Shown piece by piece: positions 53,041 through 64,000 of a stretch of 64,000 nt of DNA (its first letter is position 1; every line of letters starts with the position of its first letter). The position numbers and the translations under genes were made by a program. Under the pieces are notes generated by a model. It was not told the origin of the DNA. It worked only from the letters and a program-made list of their open reading frames with translations, and ran no database searches. The stretch is taken from positions 26,926,001-26,990,000 of the forward strand of contig NW_027480422.1 of NCBI RefSeq assembly GCF_051401765.1, given 5' to 3'. Origin of the DNA: Calliopsis andreniformis. Lineage: Eukaryota; Arthropoda; Insecta; Hymenoptera; Andrenidae.

Positions 53041-54006
53041 TGTTGTATTTATATTGTATTTTATGCTTCTGGCGTTGACTTCTTACGCCCTAACTATTCG
53101 ATCTGTTGGAGCAACGCCCTAGCGTGATGCCTAGGTTGCCCGGAACGAATAAATGACCATAACTTTCATACTGATTGCAATTATTCGTTTTATACGATGG
53201 AAAAGCTGTTGCATTTTTATTGTATTTTATGCTTCTCGCGTTGTATTCAATGTCCCTACCTATTCGACCCGGTGGAGCAATGCCCTAGAGTGAAGCCTAG
53301 GTTGCCCGGAATGCAGAAATGACCATCACTTTCACACTGGTGGCAATTATTCGTGTTATACGATGGAAAAACTTTTGTATTTTTATTGTATTTTAAGCTT
53401 CGGGCGCTGACTTCTAAGGTCCTAACTATTGGATCTGGTGGAGCAACGCCCTAGGGTGAAGCCTAGGCTGCCCGGAACGTAGAAATGACCATAACTTTCA
53501 TACTGGTTGCAATTATTCGTTTTATACGATGGAAAAACTATTGTATTTATATTTTATTTTATGCGTCTGGCGTTGACTTCTAAGGCCGTAGCTACTCGAT
53601 GTGTTGGAGCAACCCTCTAGAGTGAAGCCTAGATTGCCCGTAGCGTAGAAATGACCATATCTTTCACACTGGTTGCAATTATTCCTGTTATACGATGGAA
53701 AAACTGTTGCATTTCTATTGTATTTTATGCTTCTGGCGTTGACGTCTAAGGCCGCAGCTATTCGATGTGGTGGAGCAACGCCCTAGAGTGAAGCCTAGGT
53801 TGCCCGGAACGTAGAAATGACCATACCCCTCACACTGGTTGCAATTACTCCTGTTATACAAGGGAAAAACTGTTGTATTTATATTGCATTTTATGCTTCA
53901 GGCGTTGACTTCCTGGGCCCTGACTGTTCTATCTGGAGGAGCGACGCCCTAGAGCGAAGCCTAGGTTGCTCGGAATCCAGAAATGACCATCACTTTCACA
54001 CTGGTG
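53041..54006 (+). repeat. Mosaic monomers shared with 36.0-36.6 and 38.2 kb
   Basis: About six monomers assembled from recognisable pieces: a 39.5-kb-like unit (ACGAATAAATGACC), then one carrying the CTTCTCGCG marker, then the GGAATGCAGAAATG run of 36.06 kb followed faithfully to about 53,820. Next comes a 38.2-kb-like unit with CTGGGCCCTGACTG. No unique sequence was seen. Confidence 0.75.
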
Positions 54007-56980
54007 GCAATTATTCCTGTTATACGATGGACAAACTGTTGGATTTTTAATGTACTTTATGCTTCTGGCGTTGACGTCTAAGCCCCAATGTATTCGATGT
54101 GGTGGAGCAACGCCCTAGAGTGTAGCCTAGGTTGCCCGGAACGTAGAAATGACCATACCTTTCACACTGGTTGCAATTATTCCTGCTATACAAGGGAAAA
54201 ACTGTTGTATTTATATTGTATTTTATGCTTCTGGCGTTGACATCTAAGGCCGTAGCTACTCGATGTGGTGGAGCAACTCTCTAGAGTGAAGCCTAGGTTG
54301 CCCGGAACGTAGTAATGTCCATATCTTACACACTGGTTGCAATTATTCCTGTTATACGATGGGAAAGCTGTTGTATTTGTCTTGTATTTTATACTTCTGG
54401 CGTAGACTTCTTAGGCCCTAACTATTGGATCTGTTGGAGCAACGCCCTAGGGTGATGCCTAGGTTGCCCGGAACGAATAAATGACCATAACTTTCATACT
54501 GATTGCAATTATTCGTTTTATACAATGGAAAAGCTGTTGTATTTCTATTGTATTTTATGCTTCTGGCGTTGACTTGTTAGGCCCTAGCTATTCGAACTGG
54601 TGGAGCAACGCCCTAGAGAGAAGCCTAGATTGCCCGGAACGTAGAAATGACCATTACCTTCAGGCTTGTTGCAATTATTCCTGTTATACGATGAAAAAAC
54701 TGTTGTATTTTTATTGTCTTTTATGCTTCAGGCGTCGACTTCTAAGGCCGTACCTATTCGATGGGGTGGAGCAACGCCCTAGAGTGAAGCCTAGGTTGCC
54801 CGGAAAGTAGAAATGACCATTACTTCCTCACTGTTTGCAATTATTCATTTTATACATGGAAAAACTGTTGTATTTATATTGTATTTTATGCTTCTGGCAT
54901 TGACTTCTAAGGCCCTAACTATTGGATCTGCTGGAGCAACGCCCTAGAGTGAAGCCTAGGTTGCCCGGTACGTAGAAATGACCATAACATTCATACTGGT
55001 TGCAATTATTCTTTTTATACGATGGAAAAACTGTTGTATTTTTATTTTATTTTATGCTTCTGGTGTTGACTTCTAAGTCCCTAGCTATTCGATCAGGTGG
55101 ATCAACGCCCTAGAGTGAATCCTAGGTTGCGCGGAACGTAGAAATGACCTTTACTTTCACACTGTTTGCAAATATACATTATATACGATGGAAAAACTGT
55201 TGTATTTATATAATACTTTATGCTTCAGCCGTTGACTTCTAAGGCCGTAGCTATTCGACGTGGTGGAGCAACGCCCTAGAGTGAAGCCTAGGTTGCCCGG
55301 AACGTAGAAATGACCATTACCTTCACACTGCTTGCAATTATACATTCTATACGGTGGAAAAACTGTTTTACTTGTGTTGTATTTTATTCTTCTGGCGTTG
55401 AATTCTAAGTCAGTAGCTATTCGATCTGGTGGAGCAATGCCCTAGAGTGAAGCCTAAGTTACCCGGAACATAGAAATGACCAGTACTTTCACACTGGTTG
55501 CAGCTTTCCTGTTATACGATTGAAAAACTGTTGCATTTTTATTGTATTTTATGCTTCTGGCGTTGTATTCAATGTCCCTACCTATTCGACCCGGTGGAGC
55601 AATGCCCTGGAGTTAAGCATAGGTTGCCTGGAACGTAGAAATGACCATAACTTTCACACTGGTTGCAATTATTCGTTTTATACAATGGAAAAGCTGTTGT
55701 ATTTATATCGTATTTTATGCTTCTGACGTTGACTCCTTAGGCCCTAACTATTCGATATGGTGGAACAATGCCCTAGAGTGAAGCCTATGTTGCCCTGAAC
55801 GTAGAAATGACCATAACTTTCACACTGGTTGCAATTACTCATTTTATACGATGGAAAAACTGTTGTACATATATCCTATTTTATGCTTCTGGCATTGACT
55901 TCTTAGGCTCTAACTATTCGATCTGGTGGAGCAACGCCCTAGTGTGGAGCCTAGGTTGCCCGGAACGTAGAAATGACCGTAACTATCAGACTGGTTGCAA
56001 TTATTCGTTTTATACGATGGAAAGACTGTTGTATTTATATTGTATTTTATAGTTATGGCGTTGACTTCTATGTCCCTAGCTATTCGATGTGGTGGAGCAA
56101 CGCCCTTGAGTGAAGCCTAGGTTGCCCGGAACGTAGAAATGACCATGTCTTTCATACTGGTTGCAATTATTCCGGTCATACGATGGAAAAACTGTTGTAC
56201 TTATATTATATGTTATGCTTCAGGCGTTGACTTCTAAGGCCGTAGTTATTCGATATGGTGGAGAAACGCCCTAGAGTGAAGCCTAGGTTGCCCGGAAAGT
56301 AGAAATGACCATTACCTCCACACTGTTTGCAATTATTCATTTTCTAGAATGGAAAAACTGTTGTATTTATATTTTTTTTTATAGTTATGGCGTTGACTTC
56401 TAAGGCCGTAACTATTCGATGTGGTGGAGCAATGCCCTAGAGTGATGCCTAGGATGCCCGCAACGTAGAAATGACCATATCTTTCACACTGATTGCAATT
56501 ATTCCTGTTATACGATGGAAAAACTGTTGTATTTATATTGTATTTTATGCATCTGGCGTTGACTTCTAAGGCCGCAGCTATTCGATGTGGTGGAGCAACG
56601 CCCTAGAGTGAAGCCTAGGTTGCCCGGAACGGACAAATGACCATACCCTTCACACTGGTTGCAATTATTCCTGTTATACAAGGGGAAAACTGTTGTATTT
56701 ATATTGTATTTTATGCTTCAGGCGTTGACTTCCTGGGCCCTAACTATTCTATCTGTAGGAGCAACGCCCTAGAGTGAAGCCTAGGTTCCCCGGAATCCAG
56801 AAATGACCATCACTTTCACACTGGTGGCAATTTTTCTTGTTATACGATGGAAAAACTGTTATATTTATTTTGTATTTTATGCCTCTGGCGTTGACTTCTA
56901 AGGCGGCAGCCTTCGATGTGGTGGAGCAATGCCCTAGAGTGAAGCCTAGGATGCCCGGAACGTAGAAATGACCATACCTT
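54007..56980 (+). repeat. Block M, copy 2
   Basis: Partner of 48,202-51,174. The copy ends where CATACCTTACACACTGG replaces CATACCTTTCACACTGG and TGTTATACG replaces TGGTATACG. The two copies are not adjacent; 2.8 kb of mosaic monomers lies between them. A simple tandem duplication of 5.8 kb would require the right half of the second copy to have been replaced or deleted. Confidence 0.91.
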
Positions 56981-57130
56981 ACACACTGGTTGCAATTATT
57001 CCTGTTATACGATGGAAAAGCTGTTGTACTTGTATTGTATTTTATGCTTCTGGCGTAGACTTCTTAGGCCCTAAATATTCGATTTGGTGGAACGACGCCC
57101 TAGAGTGAAGCCTAGGTTGCCCGTATCGTA

Positions 57131-59120
57131 GAAATGACCATATCTTTCACACTGTTTGCAATTATTCCTGTTATACGGTGGAAAATCTGTTGTATTTATG
57201 TTGTGTTTAATGCTTCTGGCGTTGACTTCTAAGGCCATAGCTATTCGATCTGGTGGAGCAACGCCCTAGAGAGAAGCCTAGGTTGCCCGGAACGTAGTAA
57301 TGTCCATATCTTACACACTGGTTGCAATTATTCATTTATACGATGGAAAGACTGTTGTATTTATTTTGTATTTGGTGCTCCTGGCGTTGACTTCTTATGG
57401 CCTAACCATTCGACCTAGTGGAATAACGCCCTGGAGTGAAGCCTAGGTTGCCCGGAACGTAGAAAGGACCATAACTTTCACACTGGTTGCAATTATTCGT
57501 TTTGTACAATGGAAAAACTGTTCTATTTATTTTGTATCTTATGCTTCGGGCGTTAACTTCTAAGGCCCTAACAGTTCGATCTGGTGGAGCAACGCTCTAG
57601 AGTGAAGCCTAGGTTGCCCGGAACGTAGAAATGACAGTTGCCTTCACATTGCTTGCAATTATACATTTTATACGATGGAAAAACTGTTGTATTTTTATTA
57701 TATTTTATGCCTCTGGCGTTGACTTCTAAGTCCCTTGCTATTCGATCTGGTGGAGCAACGCCCTTGAGCGAAGTCTAGGTTGCCAGGAACGTAGAAATGA
57801 CCTGTACTTTCACACTGGTTGCAATTATTCCTGTTATACGATGGAAAAACTGATGTACTTATGTTGCATTTTATGCTTCTGGCGTCGAATTCTAAGTCCC
57901 TAACTATTCGATCTGGTGGAGCAACGCCCTACGGTGAAGCCTAGGTTGCCCGGAACGTAGAAATGACCATAACTTTCATACTGGTTGCAATTATTCGTTT
58001 TATACGATGGAAAAACTATTGTATTTATATTGTATTTTATGCGTCTGGCGTTGACTGCTAAGGCCGTGGCTACTCGATGTGTTGGAGCAACTCTCTAGAG
58101 TGAAGCCTAGGTTGCCAGGAACGTAGAAATGACCATATCTTTCACACTGTTTGCAATTATTCCTGCTTTACGGTGGAAAAGCTGTTGTATTTATGTTGTA
58201 TTTAATGCTTCTGGCGTTGACTTCAAAGGCCATAGCTATTCGATGTGGTCGAGCAACGCCCTAGAGTGAAGCCTAGGTTGCCCGGAACGTAGTAATGTCC
58301 ATATCTTACACACTGGTTGCAATTATTCGTTTTATACGATGGAAAGACTGTTGTATTTATTTTGTATTTGGTGCTCCTGGCGTTGAGTTCTTATGCCCTA
58401 ACCATTCGACCTGGTGGAACAACGCCCTGGAGTGAAGCCTAGGTTGCCCGGAACGTAGAAAGGACCATAACTTACACACTGCTTGCAATTATTCGTTTTA
58501 TACAATGGAAAAACTGTTCTATTTATTTTGTATTTTATGCTTCGGGCGTTGACTTCTAAGGCCCTAACTATTCGATCTGGTGGAGCAACGCTCTAGAGTG
58601 AAGCCTAGGTTGCCCGGAACGTAGAAATGACAGTTGCCTTCACATTGCTTGCAATTATACATTTTATACGATGGAAAAACTGTTGTATTTTTATTATATT
58701 TTGTGCGTCTGGCGTTGACTTGTAAGTCCCTTGCTATTCGATCTGGTGGAGCAACGCCCTTGAGCGTACTCTAGGTTCCCCGGAACGTAGAAATGACCTG
58801 TACTTTCACACTGGTTGTAATTATTCCTGTTATACGATGGAAAAACTGTTGTACTTATGTTGCATTTTATGCTTCTGGCGTCGAATTCTAAGTCCCTAAC
58901 TATTCGATCTGGTGGAGCAACGCCCTAGGGTGAAGCCTAGGTTGCCCGGAACGTAGAAATGACCATAACTTTCATACTGGTTGCAATTATTCGTTTTATA
59001 CGATGGAAAAGCTGTTGTATTTATGTTGTATTTAATGCTTCTGGCGTTGACTTCTAAGGCCATAGCTATTCGATGTGTTCGAGCAACGCCCTAGAGTGAA
59101 GCCTAGGTTGCCTGGAACGT
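57131..59120 (+). repeat. Second six-monomer higher-order unit (995 bp), two copies
   Basis: 57,131-58,125 recurs from 58,126 at offset 995. Markers in order are CATATCTTTCACACTGTTTGC with TTATGTTGT and AAGGCCATAGC, then AGTAATGTCCATATCTTAC (57,296 and 58,291) with TTTGGTGCTCCTGG. Next come CATTCGACC with GAAAGGACCATAAC, GACAGTTGCCTTCACATTGC, GACCTGTACTTTCACAC with the CGTCGAATTC variant, and finally ATAACTTTCATACTGG. In the second copy the sixth and the following first monomer are fused at about 58,985, so the next AGTAATG is at 59,121, only 830 bp (five monomers) on. The 57,001-57,120 monomer also recurs at 59,158 (offset 2,157, 13 monomers minus 1). Confidence 0.87.
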
Positions 59121-62100
59121 AGTAATGTCCATATCTTACACACTGGTTACAATTATTCCTGTTATACGATGGAAAAGCTGTTGTACTTGTATTGTATTTT
59201 ATGCTTCTGGCGTAGACTTCTTAGGCCCTAAATATTCTATTTGGTGGAACGACGCCCTAGAGTGAAGCCTAGGTTGCATGGAACGTAGAAATGCCCATTA
59301 CTTTCACACTGGTTGTAATTATTCCTGATATACGATTGAATAACTGTTGTATTTCTATTTTATTTTATGCTTCTGGCTTTGAATTCTAAGTCCCTAGCTA
59401 TTCGATCTGGTGGAGCAACGCCCTAGAGTGAAGCCTAGGTTGTCCGGAACGTAGAAGTGACCTTATCTTTCACACTGGTTGCAATTATTCCTGCTATACG
59501 ATGGAAAAACTGTTGTATTTAGATTATATTTTATGCTGCAGGCGTTGACTTCTAAGGCCGCATCTATTCGATGTGGTGGAGCGACGCCCTAGAGAGAAAC
59601 CTAGGTTGCCCGGAACGTAGAAATGACCATTACCTTCACACTGGTTGCTATTACTCCTGTTATACGATGGACAAACTGTGGGATTTTTGTTGTACTTTAT
59701 GCTTCTGGCGTTGACTTCTAAGGCCCTGCGTATTCGATCTGGTGGAGCAATGCCTCAGAGTAAAGTTTAGGATGCTCGGAACGTAGAAATGGCCATTCTT
59801 TTCACACCGGTTGCAATTATTTGTTTTAAACGGTGCAAAAAGTGTTGTACATATATCGCATTTTATGCTTCTGGCGTAGACTTCTTAGGCCATAACTATT
59901 CGATCTGGTGGAGCAACGCCCCAGGGTGAAGCCTAGAGGTTTCCCGGAACGTAGTAATGTCCATATCTTACACACTGGTTGCAATTATTCGTTTTATACG
60001 ATGGGAAAATTGTTGGATTTTTATTGTATTTTATGCGTCTGGAGTTGTTTTCTAAGGCCCTAGCTATTCGACCTGGTGGAGCAACGCTATAGAGTGAATC
60101 CTAGGTTGCCCGGAACGTTGAAATGACCATACCTTTCACGCTGGTTGCAATGTTTCCTGTTATACAAGGGAAAAACTGCTGTATATATATTGTATTTTAT
60201 GCTTCTGGCGTTGACTTCTTAGACCCTAACTATTCGATCTGGTGGAGCAACGCCCTAGAGTGATGCCTAGGTTGCCGGGAATGTAGAAATGACCAAACCT
60301 TTCACACTGGTTGCAATTTTTCCTGTTATACAAGGGAAAAACTGCTGTACTTATATTGTATTTTATGCTTCTGGCGTTGACTTCTTAGGCCCTAACTATT
60401 CGAGCTGGTGCAGCAACGCCCTAGGGTGAAGCATAGATTGCCCGGAATGTAGAAATGACCATCACTTTCACACTGGTTGCAACTATTCCTGTTATACGAT
60501 GGAAAAAGTATTGTATTTATTATGTATTTTATGCTTCTGGCGTTGACTTCTTAGGCTCTAACTATTGGATCTGGTGGCGCAGCGCCCTAGCGTGAAGCCT
60601 AGGTTGCCCGGAACGTATAAATGACCATAACATTGATACTGATTGCAATTATTCGTTTTGTACGCTGGAAAAGCTGTTGTGTTTCTATTGTACTTTATGC
60701 TTCTGCCGTTGACTTGTTAGGCCCTAACTATTCGATCTGGTTGAGCAACGCCCTAGAGGGAAGCCTAGATTGCCCGGAACGTAGAAATGACCGTTACCTT
60801 CAGGCTTGCTGCAATTATTCCTGTTATACGATGAAAAAACTGTTGTATTTTTATTGTATTTTATGCTTCAGGCGTTGACTTCTAACGCCGTTGCTATTCG
60901 ACGTGGTGTAGCAACGCCCTAGTGTGAAACCTAGGTTACGTGGAACGTAGAAATGACCATTACTTCCACACTGTTTGCAATTATTCATCCTATACAATGG
61001 AAAAACTGTTGTATATATACTGTATTTTATTCTTCTGGCATTGACTTCTAAGGCCCTAACTATTCGATGTGGTGGACCAACGCCCTATAGCGAAACCTAG
61101 GTTGCCCGGAACGTAGAAATGACCATCACTTTCACACTGGTTGCAATTATTCCTGTTATACGATGGACAAACTGTTGGATATTTATAGTACTTTATGCGT
61201 CTGGCGGTGACTTCTAAGGCCGTATGTATTCAATCTGGTGGAGCAATGCCTCAGTGTTAAGTCTAGGATGCCCGGAACGTATATATGGCCATTACTTTCA
61301 CACTGGTTGCAATTATTCATTTTATACGATGGAAAAACTGTTGTACATATATCGTATTTTATGCTTCTTGCGTCGACTTTTTAGGCCCTAACTATTTGAT
61401 CAGGTGGAGCAACGCCCTCGAGTGAAGCCTAGGTTGGCCGGAACGTAGAAATGGCCATAACATTCATTCGAGTTGTAATTTTTCGTTTTATACGATGGAA
61501 AAACTGTTGTATTTATATTGTGTTTTATGCTTCAGGCGTTGACTTCTTAGGCCCTAACTATTCGCTCTGGTGGAACAAAGCCCTAGAGTGAAGCCAAGGT
61601 TGCCTGGAACGTAGAAATGACCATTACTTTCACACTGGTTGCAATTATCTGTGTTATACGATGGAAAAACTGTTGCATTTTTATTGTATTTTATGCGAAT
61701 GGAGTAGTTTTCTAAGGCCCTAACTATTCGACATGGTGGAGCAACGCCCTAGAGTGAAGCCTAGGTTGCATGGAACGTAGAAATGCCCATTACTTTCACA
61801 CTGGTTGTAATTATTCCTTATATACGATTGAATAACTGTTTTATTTTATTATACTTTATGCGTCTGGAGTTGTTTTCTAAGGCCCTAACTATTCGACATG
61901 GTTGAGCAACGCCCTAGAGTGAAGCCTAGGTTGCCCGGATCGTAGATGTGACCATTACCTTCAGGCTTGTTGCAATTATTCCTGTTACACGATGAAAAAA
62001 CTGTTTTATTTTTATTGTATTTTATGCGTCTGGAGCTGTTTTCTAATGCCCAAACTATTCGACCTCGTGGAGCAACGCCCTACAGTGAAGGCTAGGTTGC

Positions 62101-64000
62101 ACGGAACGTAGAAATGCCCATTACTTTCACACTGGTTGTAATTATTCCTGTTACACGATGGAATAACTGTTGTATTTTAAGTTCATTTTATGCTTCTGGC
62201 GTTGACGTCTAAGGCCCCAACTATTGGATCTGGTGGACCAACGCCCTAGAGTGAAGCCTAGGTTGCCCGGAACGTAGAAATGACCTTATCTTTCACACTG
62301 GTTGCAGTTATTCCTGTTATACCATGGAAAAGCTGTTGTATTTCTATTGTATTTTATGCTTCTGGCGTTGACTTCCTAGGCCCTGACTATTCGATCTGGT
62401 GGAGCAACGCCCTAGAGTGGAGCCTAGGTTGCCCGGATCGTAGATGTGACCATTACCTTCAGGCTTGTTGCAATTATTCCTGTTACACGATGAAAAAACT
62501 GTTGTATTTTTATTGTATTTTATGCGTCTGGAGTTGTTTTCTAAGGCCCTAACTGTTCGACCTCGTGGAGGAAAGCCCTAGAGCGAAACCTAGGTTGCCC
62601 GGAACGTAGAAGTGACCATTACTTTCACACTGGTTGCAATTATTCCTGTTATACGATGGACAAACTGTTGGATTTTTATTATATTTTATGCTTCTGGCGT
62701 TGACTTCTTAGGCCCTAACTATTGGGTCTGGTGGAGCAACGCCCTAGGGTGAAGCCTAGGTTGCCCGGAACGTATAAATGGCCATAACATTCGTACGGAT
62801 TGCAATTATTCATTTTATACGATGGAAAAGCTGTTGTATATCTATCGTATTTTATGCTTCTGCCGTTGACTAGTTAGGCCCTAACTATTCGATTTGGTGG
62901 AGCAACGCCCTAGAGTGAAGCCTAGGTTGCCCGGAACGTAGAAATGACCACACCTTTCACCCTGGTTGCAATTATTCCTGTTATAGAAGGGTAAAACTGT
63001 TGTATTTATATTGTATATCATGCTTCTGGCGTTGACTTCTTAGGCCGTAGCTATTCGATGTGGTGCAGCAACGCCCTAAAGTGAAGCCTAGGTTGCCCGC
63101 AACGTAGAAATGACCATATCTTTCACACTGTTTGCAATTATTCCTGTTATACGATGGAACAACTGTTGTATTTAGATTGTATTTTATGATTCTGCCTTTG
63201 ACTTCTGAGGCCGTAGCTATTCGATGTGTTGGAGCAACGTCCTAGAGTGAAGCCTAGGTTGCCCGGAACGTAGAAATGACCATACCTTTCACCCTGGTTG
63301 CAATTAATCCTGTTATACAAGGGTAAAACTGTTGTATTTATATTGTATATCATGCTTCTGGCGTTGACTTCTTTGGCCGTAACTATTCGATGTGGTGCAG
63401 CAACGCCCTAGAGTGAAGCCTAGGTTGCCCGGAACGTAGACATGACCATATCTTTCACACTGGTTGCAATTATTCCTGTTATACAATGGAAAAGCTCTTG
63501 TATTTCTATTGTATTTTATGCTACTGGCGTCGACTTCTTAGGCCCTAACTATTCGATCTGGTGGAGCAACGCCCTAGGGAGAAGCCTAGATTGCCCGGAA
63601 CGTAGAAATGACCATGACCTTCAGGCTTGTTGCAATTTTGCGTGTTATACGATGGAAAAACTGTTGTGGTTATATGGAATTTTCTGCTTCTGGCGTTGAC
63701 TTCTAAGGCCCCCACTGTTCGATGTGGTGGAGCATCGCCCTAGAGCGAAACCTAGGCTGCCCGGAACGTAGAAATGACCATTACTTTCACACTGGTTGCT
63801 ATTATTCCTGTTATACGATGGACAAACTGCTGGTTTTTTATTGTACTTTATGCTTCTGGCGTTGACTTCTATGGCCCTATGTGTTCGATCTGGTGGAGCA
63901 ACGTTCTAGAATGAAGCCTAGGTTGCCCGGACCTTAGAAATGACCATCGCCTTCACTCTGTTTGCAATTATTCCTGTTATACGATGGAAAAACTGTGGTA
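59121..64000 (+). repeat. More diverged tail of the array with short local duplications
   Basis: About 29 monomers, most without a close partner elsewhere in the window. Local events seen: GATCGTAGATGTGACC at 61,938 and 62,436 (three monomers, 498 bp) with the same TTACACGATG and GGAGYTGTTTTC variants. CACCCTGGTTGC with GGGTAAAACTG and TATATCATGC occurs at 62,947 and 63,279 (two monomers, 332 bp). The TGCATGGAACG monomer is at 59,275 and 61,767. Small length changes are more frequent here, such as CCTAGAGGTTTCCCGG at 59,933. Monomer phase is kept to the end of the window. Confidence 0.8.

Larger units (their letters stand above)
1..64000 (+). repeat. 166-bp satellite DNA array, about 385 head-to-tail monomers
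   Basis: The same unit repeats from end to end. Successive copies of the marker AGAAATGACC near the left edge begin at 71, 237, 403 and 569 (spacing exactly 166), and the marker is still in register near 63,936. The distance from 71 to 63,936 is 63,865 bp, that is 385 units of 165.9 bp. All monomers read in the same direction. I found no foreign insertion, no inversion and no stretch of unrelated sequence, so there is no gene-free spacer to describe separately. Adjacent monomers usually differ clearly from each other, while monomers many units apart can be nearly identical, so the array is organised in higher-order blocks. Known biology: tandem arrays of nucleosome-length units are typical of eukaryotic centromeric, pericentromeric or subtelomeric heterochromatin. 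The family itself is not one I recognise. Confidence 0.98.

Noticed and set aside
42583..55726. A conserved small protein family beginning MKNCCIFIVFYAS
   Set aside because: The six look-alikes follow the copies of the CTTCTCGCGTTG or CTTCTGGCGTTG monomer at block offsets (2,323, 2,321, 5,805, 10,283). The start codons fall within ordinary monomer sequence and no translation signal is evident.
1..64000. CRISPR array
   Set aside because: The period is 166 bp with sequence similarity along the whole unit. There are no short identical repeats separated by unique spacers and no cas genes.
1..64000. Rolling-circle, LTR or other transposon as the source of the repeats
   Set aside because: No terminal repeats, target-site duplications, reverse transcriptase or transposase fragments were seen; the units join head to tail without boundary motifs.

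Overview
The whole window is one uninterrupted tandem satellite array. The repeat unit is about 166 bp, always in the same orientation, and it runs off both ends. Using the conserved block GTAGAAATGACC as phase marker, the first full monomer starts at 69 and the last partial one at about 63,934. That is about 385 monomers with a mean length of 165.9 bp. I see no protein gene, RNA gene, transposon, unique spacer, CRISPR array or strand switch. The short open frames present (about 60 to 110 codons) are all translations of the satellite itself. Megabase-style satellite of nucleosomal length points to a eukaryote, probably centromeric, pericentromeric or other heterochromatin. I do not recognise the family and cannot name the organism. 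The monomer is about 42% G+C and keeps 6 CpG sites per unit (observed/expected about 0.84 in my eye-built consensus).

Layout. 1-11,820: diverged monomers containing several 0.5-1.3 kb blocks present twice, at offsets of 1,660, 3,318/3,152 and 4,147 bp. 11,821-34,389: a direct tandem duplication of an 11,281-bp, 68-monomer segment; I found only six mismatches between the two copies. Inside each copy lies an older six-monomer (995 bp) higher-order unit. 34,390-57,000: a dense mosaic of blocks of 0.3-3 kb that recur two to four times, shuffled and with exact one- or two-monomer gains and losses. 57,000-64,000: another six-monomer unit followed by more individually diverged monomers with only short local duplications.

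Nearly every duplication offset is a whole number of monomers minus a few bases. This is the signature of in-register unequal exchange or conversion acting on many scales, from one monomer to 68. The window therefore reads as a history of amplification with no fixed higher-order repeat. The most noteworthy items are the very young 68-monomer duplication, the recurrent six-monomer units, a conserved imperfect dyad in each monomer, and linked two-state variants that define monomer subfamilies. All comparisons were made by eye; boundaries are accurate to roughly 5-20 bp except where exact mismatches are given.
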